A stretch of DNA of 64,000 nt from Rufibacter glacialis (GTDB lineage Bacteria; Bacteroidota; Bacteroidia; Cytophagales; Hymenobacteraceae), in assembly GCF_008271745.1 (NCBI RefSeq), contig NZ_VKKZ01000001.1, positions 120,530 through 184,529 on the forward strand, written 5' to 3'. The position numbers and the translations under genes are program-made. The first letter of the stretch is position 1. The number at the start of each line of letters is the position of its first letter. This document shows positions 27,919-36,421 of this stretch, in pieces. The notes beneath the pieces were generated by a model that had not been told where the DNA came from, made no database searches, and worked only from the letters and a program-made list of their open reading frames with translations.

Positions 27919-29382
27919 ATGAAGGCAGCACAGTACCAAGGGACCGACAAATTGCTGTTTGGGATTATCCTGGGTGTCCTGGCCTTTTGGCTGTTTGCCC
28001 AGACAATCTTGAACATTAATGTGGTGATGGCCAAAGACCTTCAGATGGAAACGGCCACCATGAGTATTGCGGTATCCATCACGGCCTTGTTCTCAGGGAT
28101 TTTCACCGTGGTCATGGGCGGACTGGCTGATAGTTTAGGCAGGATGAAAATCATCAAGATAGGGTTTGTCTTCAGCATCATAGGTTCATTGCTTGTAGGC
28201 ATTACGCCTGCGGGGGCAATGGCGGCGCCTGTGCTCATTACCGGACGCATCCTGCAAGGTTTGTCTGGAGCCTGCATTATGCCGGCAAGCCTGGCGATGC
28301 TGAAAGCTTATTGGGAAGGAGCGGCCCGCCAACGCGCCATAAGCTTTTGGTCCATGGGCACCTGGGGCGGCTCTGGTTTCTGTTCCCTCTTTGGGGGGTT
28401 AATGGCGGGAAATGTAGGATGGCGGTATATCTTCTTTGCCTCTGCACTTGTCTCACTTATTGGAATGTGGATGGTACGAGGTACCCCCGAAAGTAAGGCG
28501 CCGCCGTCAGGAGGTAAGAAGAAACGGGATGTGGCCGGCATTGTCACCTTTATGGTGGTGATGATTGCCCTCCAGGTATTGGTAACCCAGGGAAGCAACC
28601 TGGGTTGGACAAGTGCGGTATCCCTCCTTTTATTAGCCACGGTCATTGTATCTGGTATCGCCTTCTTTCGCATTGAGAAAGGCAAGGAGTCAGCGTTCAT
28701 TGATTTCAAACTCTTCAAAAACGCCACCTATACTGGGGCCACTATATCCAACTTCCTGCTGAATGGCGTTGCTGGGATGCTGATTGTCTCCCTTATGCTG
28801 CTCCAGGTGGGAGGTGGCCTTTCTGCCCAAACGGCCGGCCTCCTCACCTTGGGTTACGCCATTTCCATTGTGGCTTTTATTCGCATAGGGGAAAAACTGC
28901 TGCAGCGTTTTGGCCCAAGAAAACCAATGCTCTGGGGCTGTATCATTGTCGGGGTTTCCATTTCCCTTCTCTTGCCTACCAACGTGATGACGGACACCTA
29001 CAAGATCCTGGCCGTTATCGCCTATACCTTGTTTGGCGTGGGCCTGGCCTTTTATGCCACGCCTTCCACAGATGCAGCCCTATCCAACTTGCCAGAGGCG
29101 CAGACAGGGGCCGGTTCCGGTATTTATAAAATGGCGTCTTTTCTGGGCGCAGCATTCGGGGTGGCTATTTCCGCCGGGATTTTCGTGGGGCTCAGCTCCA
29201 TTGATACGCCTAGCAGCATCCTTGATAAAGTCATCAGCTTCTCTGGCAGGCAAGACAATATCGCCATTCGACAGGCCGCTATGATAGCGCTTCTCTTTAA
29301 CCTCTTCCTGGTCATAGTGGCCATTATTTCCATTATGAAAACGATACCAAAACAGGAGGAGGAATTACAGCGGTCTACCTAA
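27919..29382 (+). CDS. MFS transporter, DHA2 (14-helix) drug/proton antiporter type
   Basis: A 487-residue major facilitator. The N-terminal half has NINVVMAKDL with the motif-A loop GGLADSLGRMK, and GRILQGLSGACIMPASLAML (motif C region). Counting hydrophobic segments gives about 14, as in the DHA2 group to which QacA and SdrM belong. It would export small organic compounds by proton exchange. The 157-base gap upstream could hold its own promoter; the M20 gene follows after 42 bases. Confidence 0.85.
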   Translation: MKAAQYQGTDKLLFGIILGVLAFWLFAQTILNINVVMAKDLQMETATMSIAVSITALFSGIFTVVMGGLADSLGRMKIIKIGFVFSIIGSLLVGITPAGAMAAPVLITGRILQGLSGACIMPASLAMLKAYWEGAARQRAISFWSMGTWGGSGFCSLFGGLMAGNVGWRYIFFASALVSLIGMWMVRGTPESKAPPSGGKKKRDVAGIVTFMVVMIALQVLVTQGSNLGWTSAVSLLLLATVIVSGIAFFRIEKGKESAFIDFKLFKNATYTGATISNFLLNGVAGMLIVSLMLLQVGGGLSAQTAGLLTLGYAISIVAFIRIGEKLLQRFGPRKPMLWGCIIVGVSISLLLPTNVMTDTYKILAVIAYTLFGVGLAFYATPSTDAALSNLPEAQTGAGSGIYKMASFLGAAFGVAISAGIFVGLSSIDTPSSILDKVISFSGRQDNIAIRQAAMIALLFNLFLVIVAIISIMKTIPKQEEELQRST

Positions 29383-29424
29383 AAATGCAGGCCAAAGGCA
29401 CTCAAACTTCTTACATAAAAAGCC

Positions 29425-30585
29425 ATGAAAACGACCATTCTGGAGGGCACTAAGGCTTTCCAACAGGAAATGAAACAGTGGATGGATCATATGCATCAAA
29501 ATCCCGAATTGGCATTAGAGGAAAAGGCAACCGCTGAATATATAGCAGAAAAAGTAAAGTCCTTTGGTTTTGAGGTTGCTGAAGGTATAGGTAAAACAGG
29601 TATTGTGGCCTCCATGACCGTGGGAGAAAACAAAAAATCAATTGGCCTTCGGGCCGATTTTGATGCACTCCCCATCCAGGAAGTGAACAACCTGGATTAC
29701 AAAAGCAAGGTGGAGGGCAAAGCGCACCTTTGTGGGCATGATGGCCATACCACCATGCTGCTAGGCGCCGCTAAATACCTATCCCAATCCAAAAACTTCA
29801 ACGGCACGGTCCGGCTCATTTTCCAGCCCGCCGAGGAAACCATGCAAGGTGGCCCGGCCATGATACAGGATGGCTTGTTTGAAAAGTTTCCGGTGGACGC
29901 TGTCTACGGCATGCACAACATGCCGGGGCTAGAAATAGGCAAACTTTATTTCAGGGAAGGCAAAATGATGGCCGCTGTTGATAATTGGGAAATTGCGTTA
30001 ACCGGAAAAGGAAGCCACGGTTCCATGCCCGAGTTGGGGATAGACCCAATTGTATGCGGGGCGTCGTTGGTAATGGCTTTGCAAACCATTGTCTCCCGCA
30101 ATGTGTCGCCGTGGCAGAATTCAGTGGTTACAGTGGGTGCCTTCCTCTCCGGGAACGCCGGCAACGCGGTCCCTCAAGATGCCATATTACGCTTAAGCAT
30201 CAGAAATATGGATGCTACCCTGCGGGAACAAGTGTTGGATAGGGTACGGTCTATTACCAAGGCACAAGCAGAGGCATTCAATTGCCAATATGAGATAAAG
30301 GAAGGTATTCCGGGAGCCGTGTTGGTAAATACCCCCGAAAATACGCATTGGGCGGCAAAGGTGGCCCGGGATGTTTTTGGGGAGGAAAAAGTGGTAGAGA
30401 CACTGCATCCCTATATGGGCAGCGAGGACTTCGCCTTCATGCTCCAAAAAAAGCAGGGCACCTATTGCATGTTAGGCAACGGTGATACCCCTATGGTGCA
30501 TCATCCGGAGTATATTTTCAACCAGGAAATTTTGCCAATTGGGGCAGCCTACTGGGTTGGTTTAACAGAGGCCTATTTGCAATAG
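29425..30585 (+). CDS. M20-family amidohydrolase, cytoplasmic
   Basis: A 386-residue M20D amidohydrolase of the hippurate hydrolase/IAA-conjugate hydrolase type. Metal ligands are visible in HLCGHDGHTTM (Cys103, His105), QPAEETMQGG (paired Glu) and MVHHPEY near the C-terminus; the dimerisation domain contains GKGSHGSMPELGIDP. Unlike the lipoprotein relative at 6372 it has no signal peptide. Such enzymes release amino acids from N-acyl conjugates. It ends the SDR-reductase-pump set and is followed by a small GC-rich hairpin. Confidence 0.9.
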   Translation: MKTTILEGTKAFQQEMKQWMDHMHQNPELALEEKATAEYIAEKVKSFGFEVAEGIGKTGIVASMTVGENKKSIGLRADFDALPIQEVNNLDYKSKVEGKAHLCGHDGHTTMLLGAAKYLSQSKNFNGTVRLIFQPAEETMQGGPAMIQDGLFEKFPVDAVYGMHNMPGLEIGKLYFREGKMMAAVDNWEIALTGKGSHGSMPELGIDPIVCGASLVMALQTIVSRNVSPWQNSVVTVGAFLSGNAGNAVPQDAILRLSIRNMDATLREQVLDRVRSITKAQAEAFNCQYEIKEGIPGAVLVNTPENTHWAAKVARDVFGEEKVVETLHPYMGSEDFAFMLQKKQGTYCMLGNGDTPMVHHPEYIFNQEILPIGAAYWVGLTEAYLQ

Positions 30586-31154
30586 ATATGAAAAGGAAGC
30601 CCCTGTTCTCCGGGGCTAGTCTCTTGCTCAGAATAATTTGCTCTACATCAAAGGCCCCTGAATTGTGCCCCGGCACCAGCCGCCTGGTAGCTAGGAAGAA
30701 AATTACCAACCGCCAGACCAGGCCATAAACTCCTGTCTGCCAGCGGGCATTCTGCCTTAATGGGCAGTTTTCCTGCCAAGTAGCAAAAAGCCTTTCAAAG
30801 CGTTCCGCACCCACGTTGTTATAAACCCTTTTCCGTTAAACTTATTCCTTACGTTCTAAGCCATCGCTGACCTTGAGAGGAGAAGCCCTCACACCTTTGC
30901 GCAGCGGCACCTACCGTTTTTGGGTGAACAGCAGGAAGGCCTCCCCACCTGGAAAGGGACTGAAATGGACCAGAAACTTAATTGGACCTAACCCCTCTGC
31001 CCATCCCTGTTTTGGGGAAAAGACGAGACATCAGAATAAAGGCGGAAAAACAGAATAAAGAAACCAATCACCAGATGGGGAAAGCAGGGGAAGCGCCGGT
31101 CCTTTGCTCTTATTGGCCCCTCCACAGGGGCCTAATTTAAATCAGGTTTTGAGT
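30586..31154. other. Intergenic region before third SulP gene
   Basis: 569 bases. Apart from the small hairpin at its left end I found no gene. Short open frames here (for example 30873-31058) lack any recognisable feature. Confidence 0.5.
30598..30617 (+). terminator. Weak hairpin after M20 amidohydrolase gene
   Basis: AGCCCC (30598-30603) and GGGGCT (30612-30617) with an 8-base loop, 12 bases after the stop codon. The T tract is poor, so termination is uncertain. Confidence 0.4.
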
Positions 31155-32933
31155 ATGGAAAATCCGACCGCTGAAGACAAGGCCACTACCCCAGATGATG
31201 AGTTTCACCTGCCCGGGCTCTCCGTTCTGCGCGATGCAGTGCAGAACGTGGCCATGAAGGTACCGCCCCGAAACAAACTCCAGCAGGATGGCATTGCCGG
31301 CATGACCACCGCCGTCAGCAGCCTGCCAGATGGCATGGCGAACGGCCTGTTAGCGGGTGTGAATCCCATTTACGGGCTGTATTCCTGCATTGCGGGCCCC
31401 GTGGTAGGCGGGCTTTTCTCCAGTACCCAGTTGATGATGATAACCGCCACCAGTGCTTCGGCCATCATGGCAGGACAGACCATCGCTGCTCTGCCTGCTG
31501 GGGAACGGGAGAAGGTATTCTTCCTGCTGGTGACCCTGATTGGCGTTTTTCAAGCGGTACTGGGGCTGTTGGGCCTGGGGCGCCTGACGCGGTTCGTCTC
31601 TTTCTCAGTGATGATTGGTTTCCTGACTGGCATCTCCGTTTTGCTCATCATGAGCCAATTGCCCACTGCTACCGGCTATGAGCCTCCCAAAGGGAACAGC
31701 CTTCTCCAAACGTATGAATTATTAAGGCATTTAGACCAGGTGCATCTGCCTACGGTGGCCATGGCGGCACTCACCCTGTTGCTGGCCATTATCCTGCAGA
31801 GGACTCCTCTTAAGAAATTTTTCGCCCTGATTGCCATTGCCATTCCTTCGCTGCTGGTCTTTATCTTCCAGCTGGAAGGGGTGAAGATAGTGCAGGACCT
31901 AGGCGATATCAGTGGCAGCACTCCCGGCTTTGCCGTGCCCTCTTTTTCTGAAATCAGTTTTGAGGTCATCACCGGGGCAGTGGCGGTGGCCCTCGTCATT
32001 CTCATTCAGGGGGCCGGGGTTAGCCAAAGCGTGCCCAACCGAGACGGGGCCGGAACCAGCACTTCCCGAGACTTCATCGCGCAGGGGGCCGCCAATATCA
32101 CCTGCGGGTTCTTCCGGGGCTTGCCGGTAGGCGGGTCATTGGGTACCACGGCCATCAATGTGCTGGCCCGGGCGCAGACCAGATGGGCCTGTATTTTCTC
32201 TGGGCTTTCCATGGCTATTATGGTGTTAGGGTTGTCTGGCATAGTGGCCCATACCGCCATGCCTTCTTTGGGGGCCATGCTCATTTTGGCCGGTACCCGG
32301 AGCCTCAAACTCTCTGATATCGTTTCTACCTGGAATTCAGGCTGGAAATCATGGCCTTCTTTTCTGGCTGCGGGCGTCACGTTTGGCGCTACCCTGGTAC
32401 TCCCCATCCCCACCGCGGTAGGAATAGGCGTGCTCCTTTCGGCCTTCCTGTTTGTCACGCGTACCTCCACAGAGATTACCCTGGTGGAGCTTAGAAAGCG
32501 CCCTGATGGGCATATAGAGGAACACAGCCCCCCTAAAACCCTGAAAGGAAACCAGGTAACGGTCCTGAATGTGTACGGCAACTTGTTCTACGCCGGGGCC
32601 AGAACCTTAGAGCATCTGTTACCCAAACCAGGAGCAGATATCCAGAACCCCGTGGTGATTCTGCGCCTGCGCGGCCGTACCAGCCTAGGCTCCACCCTGG
32701 TTTCTGTTCTGGCCAACTATGCCGCTCAATTGAAAGGCGCCAAGGGCAAACTCTACCTCACGGGAGTCAGCGAGCAAGTAAATCGGGAAATCATGCGTTC
32801 CCGCATGTTACGCATGAACGGGCCGGTAAAGGCATTTAAAGTAACCCCTGTTCTTGGAGCCTCTACCCATAACGCGGTGGTAGATGCCGAAGCCTGGCTG
32901 ATAGAAGGCGAAGGAGGAACCCTTAAGCAGTAG
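31155..32933 (+). CDS. SulP-family inorganic anion transporter (third copy)
   Basis: A 592-residue SulP/SLC26 protein with the block LPDGMANGLLAGVNPIYGLY, the loop SQSVPNRDGAGTSTSRDFI, the GGSLGTTAINV segment and a C-terminal STAS domain (VTVLNVYGNLFYAGA, ILRLRGRTSLG). It is clearly more distant from the tandem pair than those are from each other. I take the ATG at 31155; the frame is open further upstream to a TTG at 31104 but that extension looks non-coding. It stands alone, followed by a degenerate M20 gene. Confidence 0.9.
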   Translation: MENPTAEDKATTPDDEFHLPGLSVLRDAVQNVAMKVPPRNKLQQDGIAGMTTAVSSLPDGMANGLLAGVNPIYGLYSCIAGPVVGGLFSSTQLMMITATSASAIMAGQTIAALPAGEREKVFFLLVTLIGVFQAVLGLLGLGRLTRFVSFSVMIGFLTGISVLLIMSQLPTATGYEPPKGNSLLQTYELLRHLDQVHLPTVAMAALTLLLAIILQRTPLKKFFALIAIAIPSLLVFIFQLEGVKIVQDLGDISGSTPGFAVPSFSEISFEVITGAVAVALVILIQGAGVSQSVPNRDGAGTSTSRDFIAQGAANITCGFFRGLPVGGSLGTTAINVLARAQTRWACIFSGLSMAIMVLGLSGIVAHTAMPSLGAMLILAGTRSLKLSDIVSTWNSGWKSWPSFLAAGVTFGATLVLPIPTAVGIGVLLSAFLFVTRTSTEITLVELRKRPDGHIEEHSPPKTLKGNQVTVLNVYGNLFYAGARTLEHLLPKPGADIQNPVVILRLRGRTSLGSTLVSVLANYAAQLKGAKGKLYLTGVSEQVNREIMRSRMLRMNGPVKAFKVTPVLGASTHNAVVDAEAWLIEGEGGTLKQ

Positions 32934-33068
32934 GGCTATTTCCAGACCCTGAATAGAACATAGTCAACTCTCTTCCAATTCTTTATGAAGCCCTCTTATT
33001 TCCAGGCAGCTCGTACATACAGAAACGGGGCTGGCCTCTTGGCCCATTGGTTTACTAACTTTTAGGTG

Positions 33069-33795
33069 ATGGAAATTCATCAGACTAAATCCTTTACGGT
33101 TGCCATGGACGGCTTTCTGGACCAGCTGCTTCCTGAACTGGAAGACATCTACAAAGACCTTTACCAGCACCCGGAGTTGTCTATGGAGAAATCGGCCAAG
33201 ATGATTGGCCCCGTCACCATGGCGGTGACCACTACTTTGCGCCTGCAGACCATTGTCTCGCGGGAGGTGGCGCCCATAGAAAACGCCGTGCTCACGATTG
33301 GGTCTTTACAGGCGGGCACCGAAGAAAACATCATCTTGGAAGAGGCCACCCTGAACCTTAATATCCGCACGTTCAAGGAAGAGGTAGGGGATCAGATTCT
33401 CTCTGCCGTGAAACGCATCTGCTGCGCGGAATGTGCGGCTTCCAATGCCCCAGAGACCCTGAGTTTACGGAACTCTCCAGTTACCCGCCCACGGAGAATG
33501 ATGTCCACGCGATGGCCAGAGTTTCATAAGCCTTTTCCGCCCAGTTTGGCGAAAAGGCTTATGAAACCAAACCCGCGTCTGGCAGCGAGGATTTCAGCCT
33601 TTTAGGCCGAAGCTGGAACGTGTCTTCTGGTTTGGGGGCGGTACTGACCCAGCCCTGTTCCAGGAAGCGAAAAAGAATAACCAGCTGAAAACCATTCCCA
33701 GTAACCATTCCCCTAACTTTGCACTGGTATTCCACCCAACCTTGAAAACCGGCCTGCCGCCCATGCTAACCGCCGCCGCTGTCTGGTTCAAGTAG
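33069..33795 (+). pseudogene. M20-family peptidase remnant with deletion and frameshifts
   Basis: The first 110 codons read as an M20 amidohydrolase: YQHPELSMEKSAKM at the N-terminus jumps straight to LQTIVSREVAPIENAVLTIG of the dimerisation domain, so the catalytic zinc-binding region is deleted. The frame then shifts near 33430. In the new frame one reads DPEFTELSSYPPTENDVHAM, a stop (TAA), then YETKPASGSEDFSLLGRSWNV; after another shift comes GGGTDPALFQEAKKNN and a proper C-terminus ending LTAAAVWFK before TAG at 33793-33795. The gene cannot make an active enzyme. It is related to, but distinct from, the intact M20 gene at 29425. Confidence 0.88.
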
Positions 33796-33815
33796 GGTGC
33801 CTTAGCTGATGTAAA

Positions 33816-34460
33816 ATGGAGAGACTACATTTCCTGTATTATGTGCTGGACCTGGCAGGTACGTTTGCCTTCGCCATCAGTGGAGCAACGGCTGCCCGGA
33901 AACGCAACCTGGATTTGTTCGGGATTTGCGCCCTTGCCTTTACCGTCGCCTGTGGCGGAGGGATTATCCGGGACCTGTGCATTGGGGCCATTCCTCCCGC
34001 CGGGTTAACGAACTGGCAATATCTGGCGGCCTCGCTCTTCGCTTCAGCGCTAACGGTCCATTTCTTTCCCCTGGTGCAGCGGCTCAAACGTCCTGTGTTA
34101 TTTTTTGACTCGGTAGGCTTAGCCTTGTTTGCTGTGACCGGCGCAGAAAAAGCGCTGCACTTTGGCCATAATGGACAGGTAGCTGTTATGCTGGGGATTA
34201 CCACGGCGGTAGGGGGCGGGGTGATCCGTGATGTTTTACTGAACCGGGTGCCCGTCATTATGGAGAAAGAGATTTATGCCTCAGCGGCTCTTCTGGGGGC
34301 GGTAGTGGTAGTGGTGGGCAATCAACTGCCTTGGGTAACCGCTAATTGGGCAGCGGTAACGGCGTTACTCTTATGTTTTACCTTGCGGATATTAGCCCTT
34401 TATTTCCACTGGAACCTGCCCACCCCAGGCAGCAGAAAAACCGACCAGGACTCTGATTAG
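33816..34460 (+). CDS. TRIC-type cation channel family protein (UPF0126)
   Basis: A 214-residue inner-membrane protein of the prokaryotic TRIC family (YadS/YicG type). Two internal repeats of three helices each carry the pore signature: ACGGGIIRDLCIG in the first and AVGGGVIRDVLLN in the second, with conserved Gly triplets and RD. Members form trimeric potassium/sodium-permeable channels; the bacterial role is not known. It begins 20 bases after the M20 remnant. Confidence 0.88.
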   Translation: MERLHFLYYVLDLAGTFAFAISGATAARKRNLDLFGICALAFTVACGGGIIRDLCIGAIPPAGLTNWQYLAASLFASALTVHFFPLVQRLKRPVLFFDSVGLALFAVTGAEKALHFGHNGQVAVMLGITTAVGGGVIRDVLLNRVPVIMEKEIYASAALLGAVVVVVGNQLPWVTANWAAVTALLLCFTLRILALYFHWNLPTPGSRKTDQDSD

Positions 34461-34462
34461 CC

Positions 34463-34573
34463 AATTTGACCTACGGCAGCGGACTGGTCATTTTCAATTC
34501 TTTTGGCTTAGAAAGCGATGGAGTGGAAGCGGAAGTTTCGCTACCTGATTACATGGCTTTGGCCTTGCGTTAA
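34463..34573 (+). pseudogene. Possible C-terminal gene remnant
   Basis: An open stretch without start codon reads NLTYGSGLVIFNSFGLESDGVEAEVSLPDYMALALR and ends at TAA (34571-34573); printed here only as segments NLTYGSGLVIFNSF and DGVEAEVSLPDYMALALR for orientation. It looks like the tail of a real protein rather than random sequence, but I cannot name the family. Confidence 0.25.
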
Positions 34574-34660
34574 CAGGTGATTTTTTATACCTCTCCCTCT
34601 TCCGCCCGCGGACCGGAGACCGCCTTTTGGGACTCCTTTCCCAAAACCAAGCCTAAAGCA

Positions 34661-34705
34661 GAAAAGGCATTGCGACGTTACCCTGTAGTGCCGCAATGCC
34701 TTTTC
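34661..34705. terminator. Long perfect inverted repeat, probable terminator
   Basis: GAAAAGGCATTGCG (34661-34674) and CGCAATGCCTTTTC (34692-34705) form a perfect 14-bp stem with a 17-base loop. The A/T ends fit a bidirectional terminator, but the loop is long for one and both flanking genes end 200 bases away. Confidence 0.55.
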
Positions 34706-34905
34706 AAAAAAGCCTTCATAGAACGAGTAGGACACAGCGCCTTTGCCAAAGGCGCCTCCCCAACAGATAACCGTTGCCCTTCAAAACCCTCTTCGGTCAG
34801 AACGCCCACAGCCTGGACCCAATCGCCCGGCCTCTCGTGAGTGACCACCCCACCAACGGCAGGGAAAAAGATGGCCTTCCCTGGTTTCTGGGTACCCGAG
34901 TGCAG

Positions 34906-36129
34906 TTAAAAGACATTGACAAAATAAAGCACGCCCACTGCAAATAAGTGTAGCTTCTGATTGGGGTTGGTATTGGCCACTGCGTTATGGTACCGGGAAG
35001 TGTTGTAGAAATAATTGGCAAACAATCTCATATCCTGGCTGCCCACAGGCTTAAATTCCAGACCCGCCCAATAACCTATATTCTCTCTGAAATCGTCCCC
35101 GATTTCGCTGTTTTTGCGGAGACTCGCCGTCTCGTAAAAGCCTTTGGCGGTGATGAACCACTTGGGCACAAACTCATAATCTACCCTAAGCACCGCCGTC
35201 TTGTAATTGATGTCCTGTAGAAAAGTCGGGGCAAAAATTGGGAAAGGAGCCAGGTAGTTGTTGACGGCGGGTGACCCGATATTGGGGTAGTCCACGCTCA
35301 TGTAGGCGCTCTGTAAATCAAGGTAGGCGTTAAACCTGTCTAGCACCAACTTGTTCCCGATAGCCACCCCATGGTCTGTTTTACCCTTGGCAAACTGCGC
35401 AATATTATAGCTGTAAAAGGTCTGCCATTTTTTATCTAACAGGTTCCCCTGCCAGGAAACATATAAACCTAGGGGTGTTTTTGACGGCCTCAACCCGTTT
35501 CTAGCGTAACCAGTAGAATTGAAAACAGTATTGAAGTCCTGGTTGTACGTGTTGTGCACCTGCAGTTGGAAGGAGTGGTTTGGGGTAACCTGGTAACCTA
35601 TCTCCATTGCCAGTAGGAACAGGTTCAATTGCTTGTTCACAAAATCAGTATACTGGTATTCAAAAGTGGGATTCGTATCAAACTCCCAGCTGCCCACATT
35701 TGCCGCTTGCTTACCTGCTGTCAGGTGCCACTTCTTCTCGTTACCAAAACGATATGTGATGTTCGCGTGGTCCACCGCACTTGGCGCATTATCTAAGCTG
35801 TTCGGGGCAAAGCTTCTATTCAGCCGGTATCTTATGCGGAAACTTAGGTCCTGAATAATGTCTCCGGTTAACTCAATCCGTGCTTCATTCATTTTAACCG
35901 CCCCCTGGTCAGAAGAGCCACGGGGGTACTCTACTGAGCTTCGAAACAGAAAGTTCAGATCTATTCTTTCGCTTAAATTCAGTAATTGGCTTGTTGAAGG
36001 TTGTTGCGTGACTGGGTTGTTACTGGAGCTGGTGCTATCCATCGCACTCTTCCTGATTTCATTGTTCTGAGCAAATGAAGCCTGTGCTATAAGCAGCTGA
36101 GCTATAAAAAAAAGATAATACTTTTTCAT
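34906..36129 (-). CDS. OprO/OprP-like outer-membrane porin
   Basis: A 407-residue porin with a Sec signal peptide (MKKYYLFFIAQLLIAQASFAQ). The first strand LSERIDLNFLFRSSVEYP, the block MNEARIELTGDIIQDLSFRIRYRLN and AGKQAANVGSWEF match the phosphate-selective porin O/P family. The C-terminal strands end in HLFAVGVLYFVNVF with the aromatic terminal residue of barrel proteins. Family members pass phosphate, pyrophosphate or other anions; the lysines that select phosphate cannot be checked by eye. The frame is open further upstream to 36204, but the signal peptide fixes the start at 36129. Not in an operon with the GH79-like gene: a 292-base spacer lies between. Confidence 0.8.
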   Translation of the reverse strand: MKKYYLFFIAQLLIAQASFAQNNEIRKSAMDSTSSSNNPVTQQPSTSQLLNLSERIDLNFLFRSSVEYPRGSSDQGAVKMNEARIELTGDIIQDLSFRIRYRLNRSFAPNSLDNAPSAVDHANITYRFGNEKKWHLTAGKQAANVGSWEFDTNPTFEYQYTDFVNKQLNLFLLAMEIGYQVTPNHSFQLQVHNTYNQDFNTVFNSTGYARNGLRPSKTPLGLYVSWQGNLLDKKWQTFYSYNIAQFAKGKTDHGVAIGNKLVLDRFNAYLDLQSAYMSVDYPNIGSPAVNNYLAPFPIFAPTFLQDINYKTAVLRVDYEFVPKWFITAKGFYETASLRKNSEIGDDFRENIGYWAGLEFKPVGSQDMRLFANYFYNTSRYHNAVANTNPNQKLHLFAVGVLYFVNVF

Positions 36130-36421
36130 AAAGATAATTTTAGAGGAACATCCATAAAGCTGTAAACCTGCTGCATGATACCTTAACCCTGAATTGCAGA
36201 TCAAACAGTAGGGAAAGCCGAAATTGGAGTTCGCTACCGTTGCTATTCTATTCCTATTCTGCCAATGATCGTCTGATCCATGGCCTTATTCTCCTGACCT
36301 GTTGTCCATTGCTTTTGCTTTTCATGTAGTCAAAAATTCCCCTTGATAAGCAGAGGAATAATTTGGTTCACCTGCTATAGATTTAACAAAAATGCCCCTA
36401 ATTCAGCTGGGAAGGGCAAAT

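Larger units (their letters stand above)
34461..34905. other. Intergenic region between TRIC and porin genes
   Basis: 445 bases between convergent genes, holding the possible protein-tail remnant (34463-34573) and the inverted repeat (34661-34705). No intact gene. Confidence 0.55.

Noticed and set aside
30873..31058. 61-codon plus-strand frame before the third SulP gene
   Set aside because: No recognisable features; flanked by other overlapping open frames typical of GC-rich non-coding sequence.
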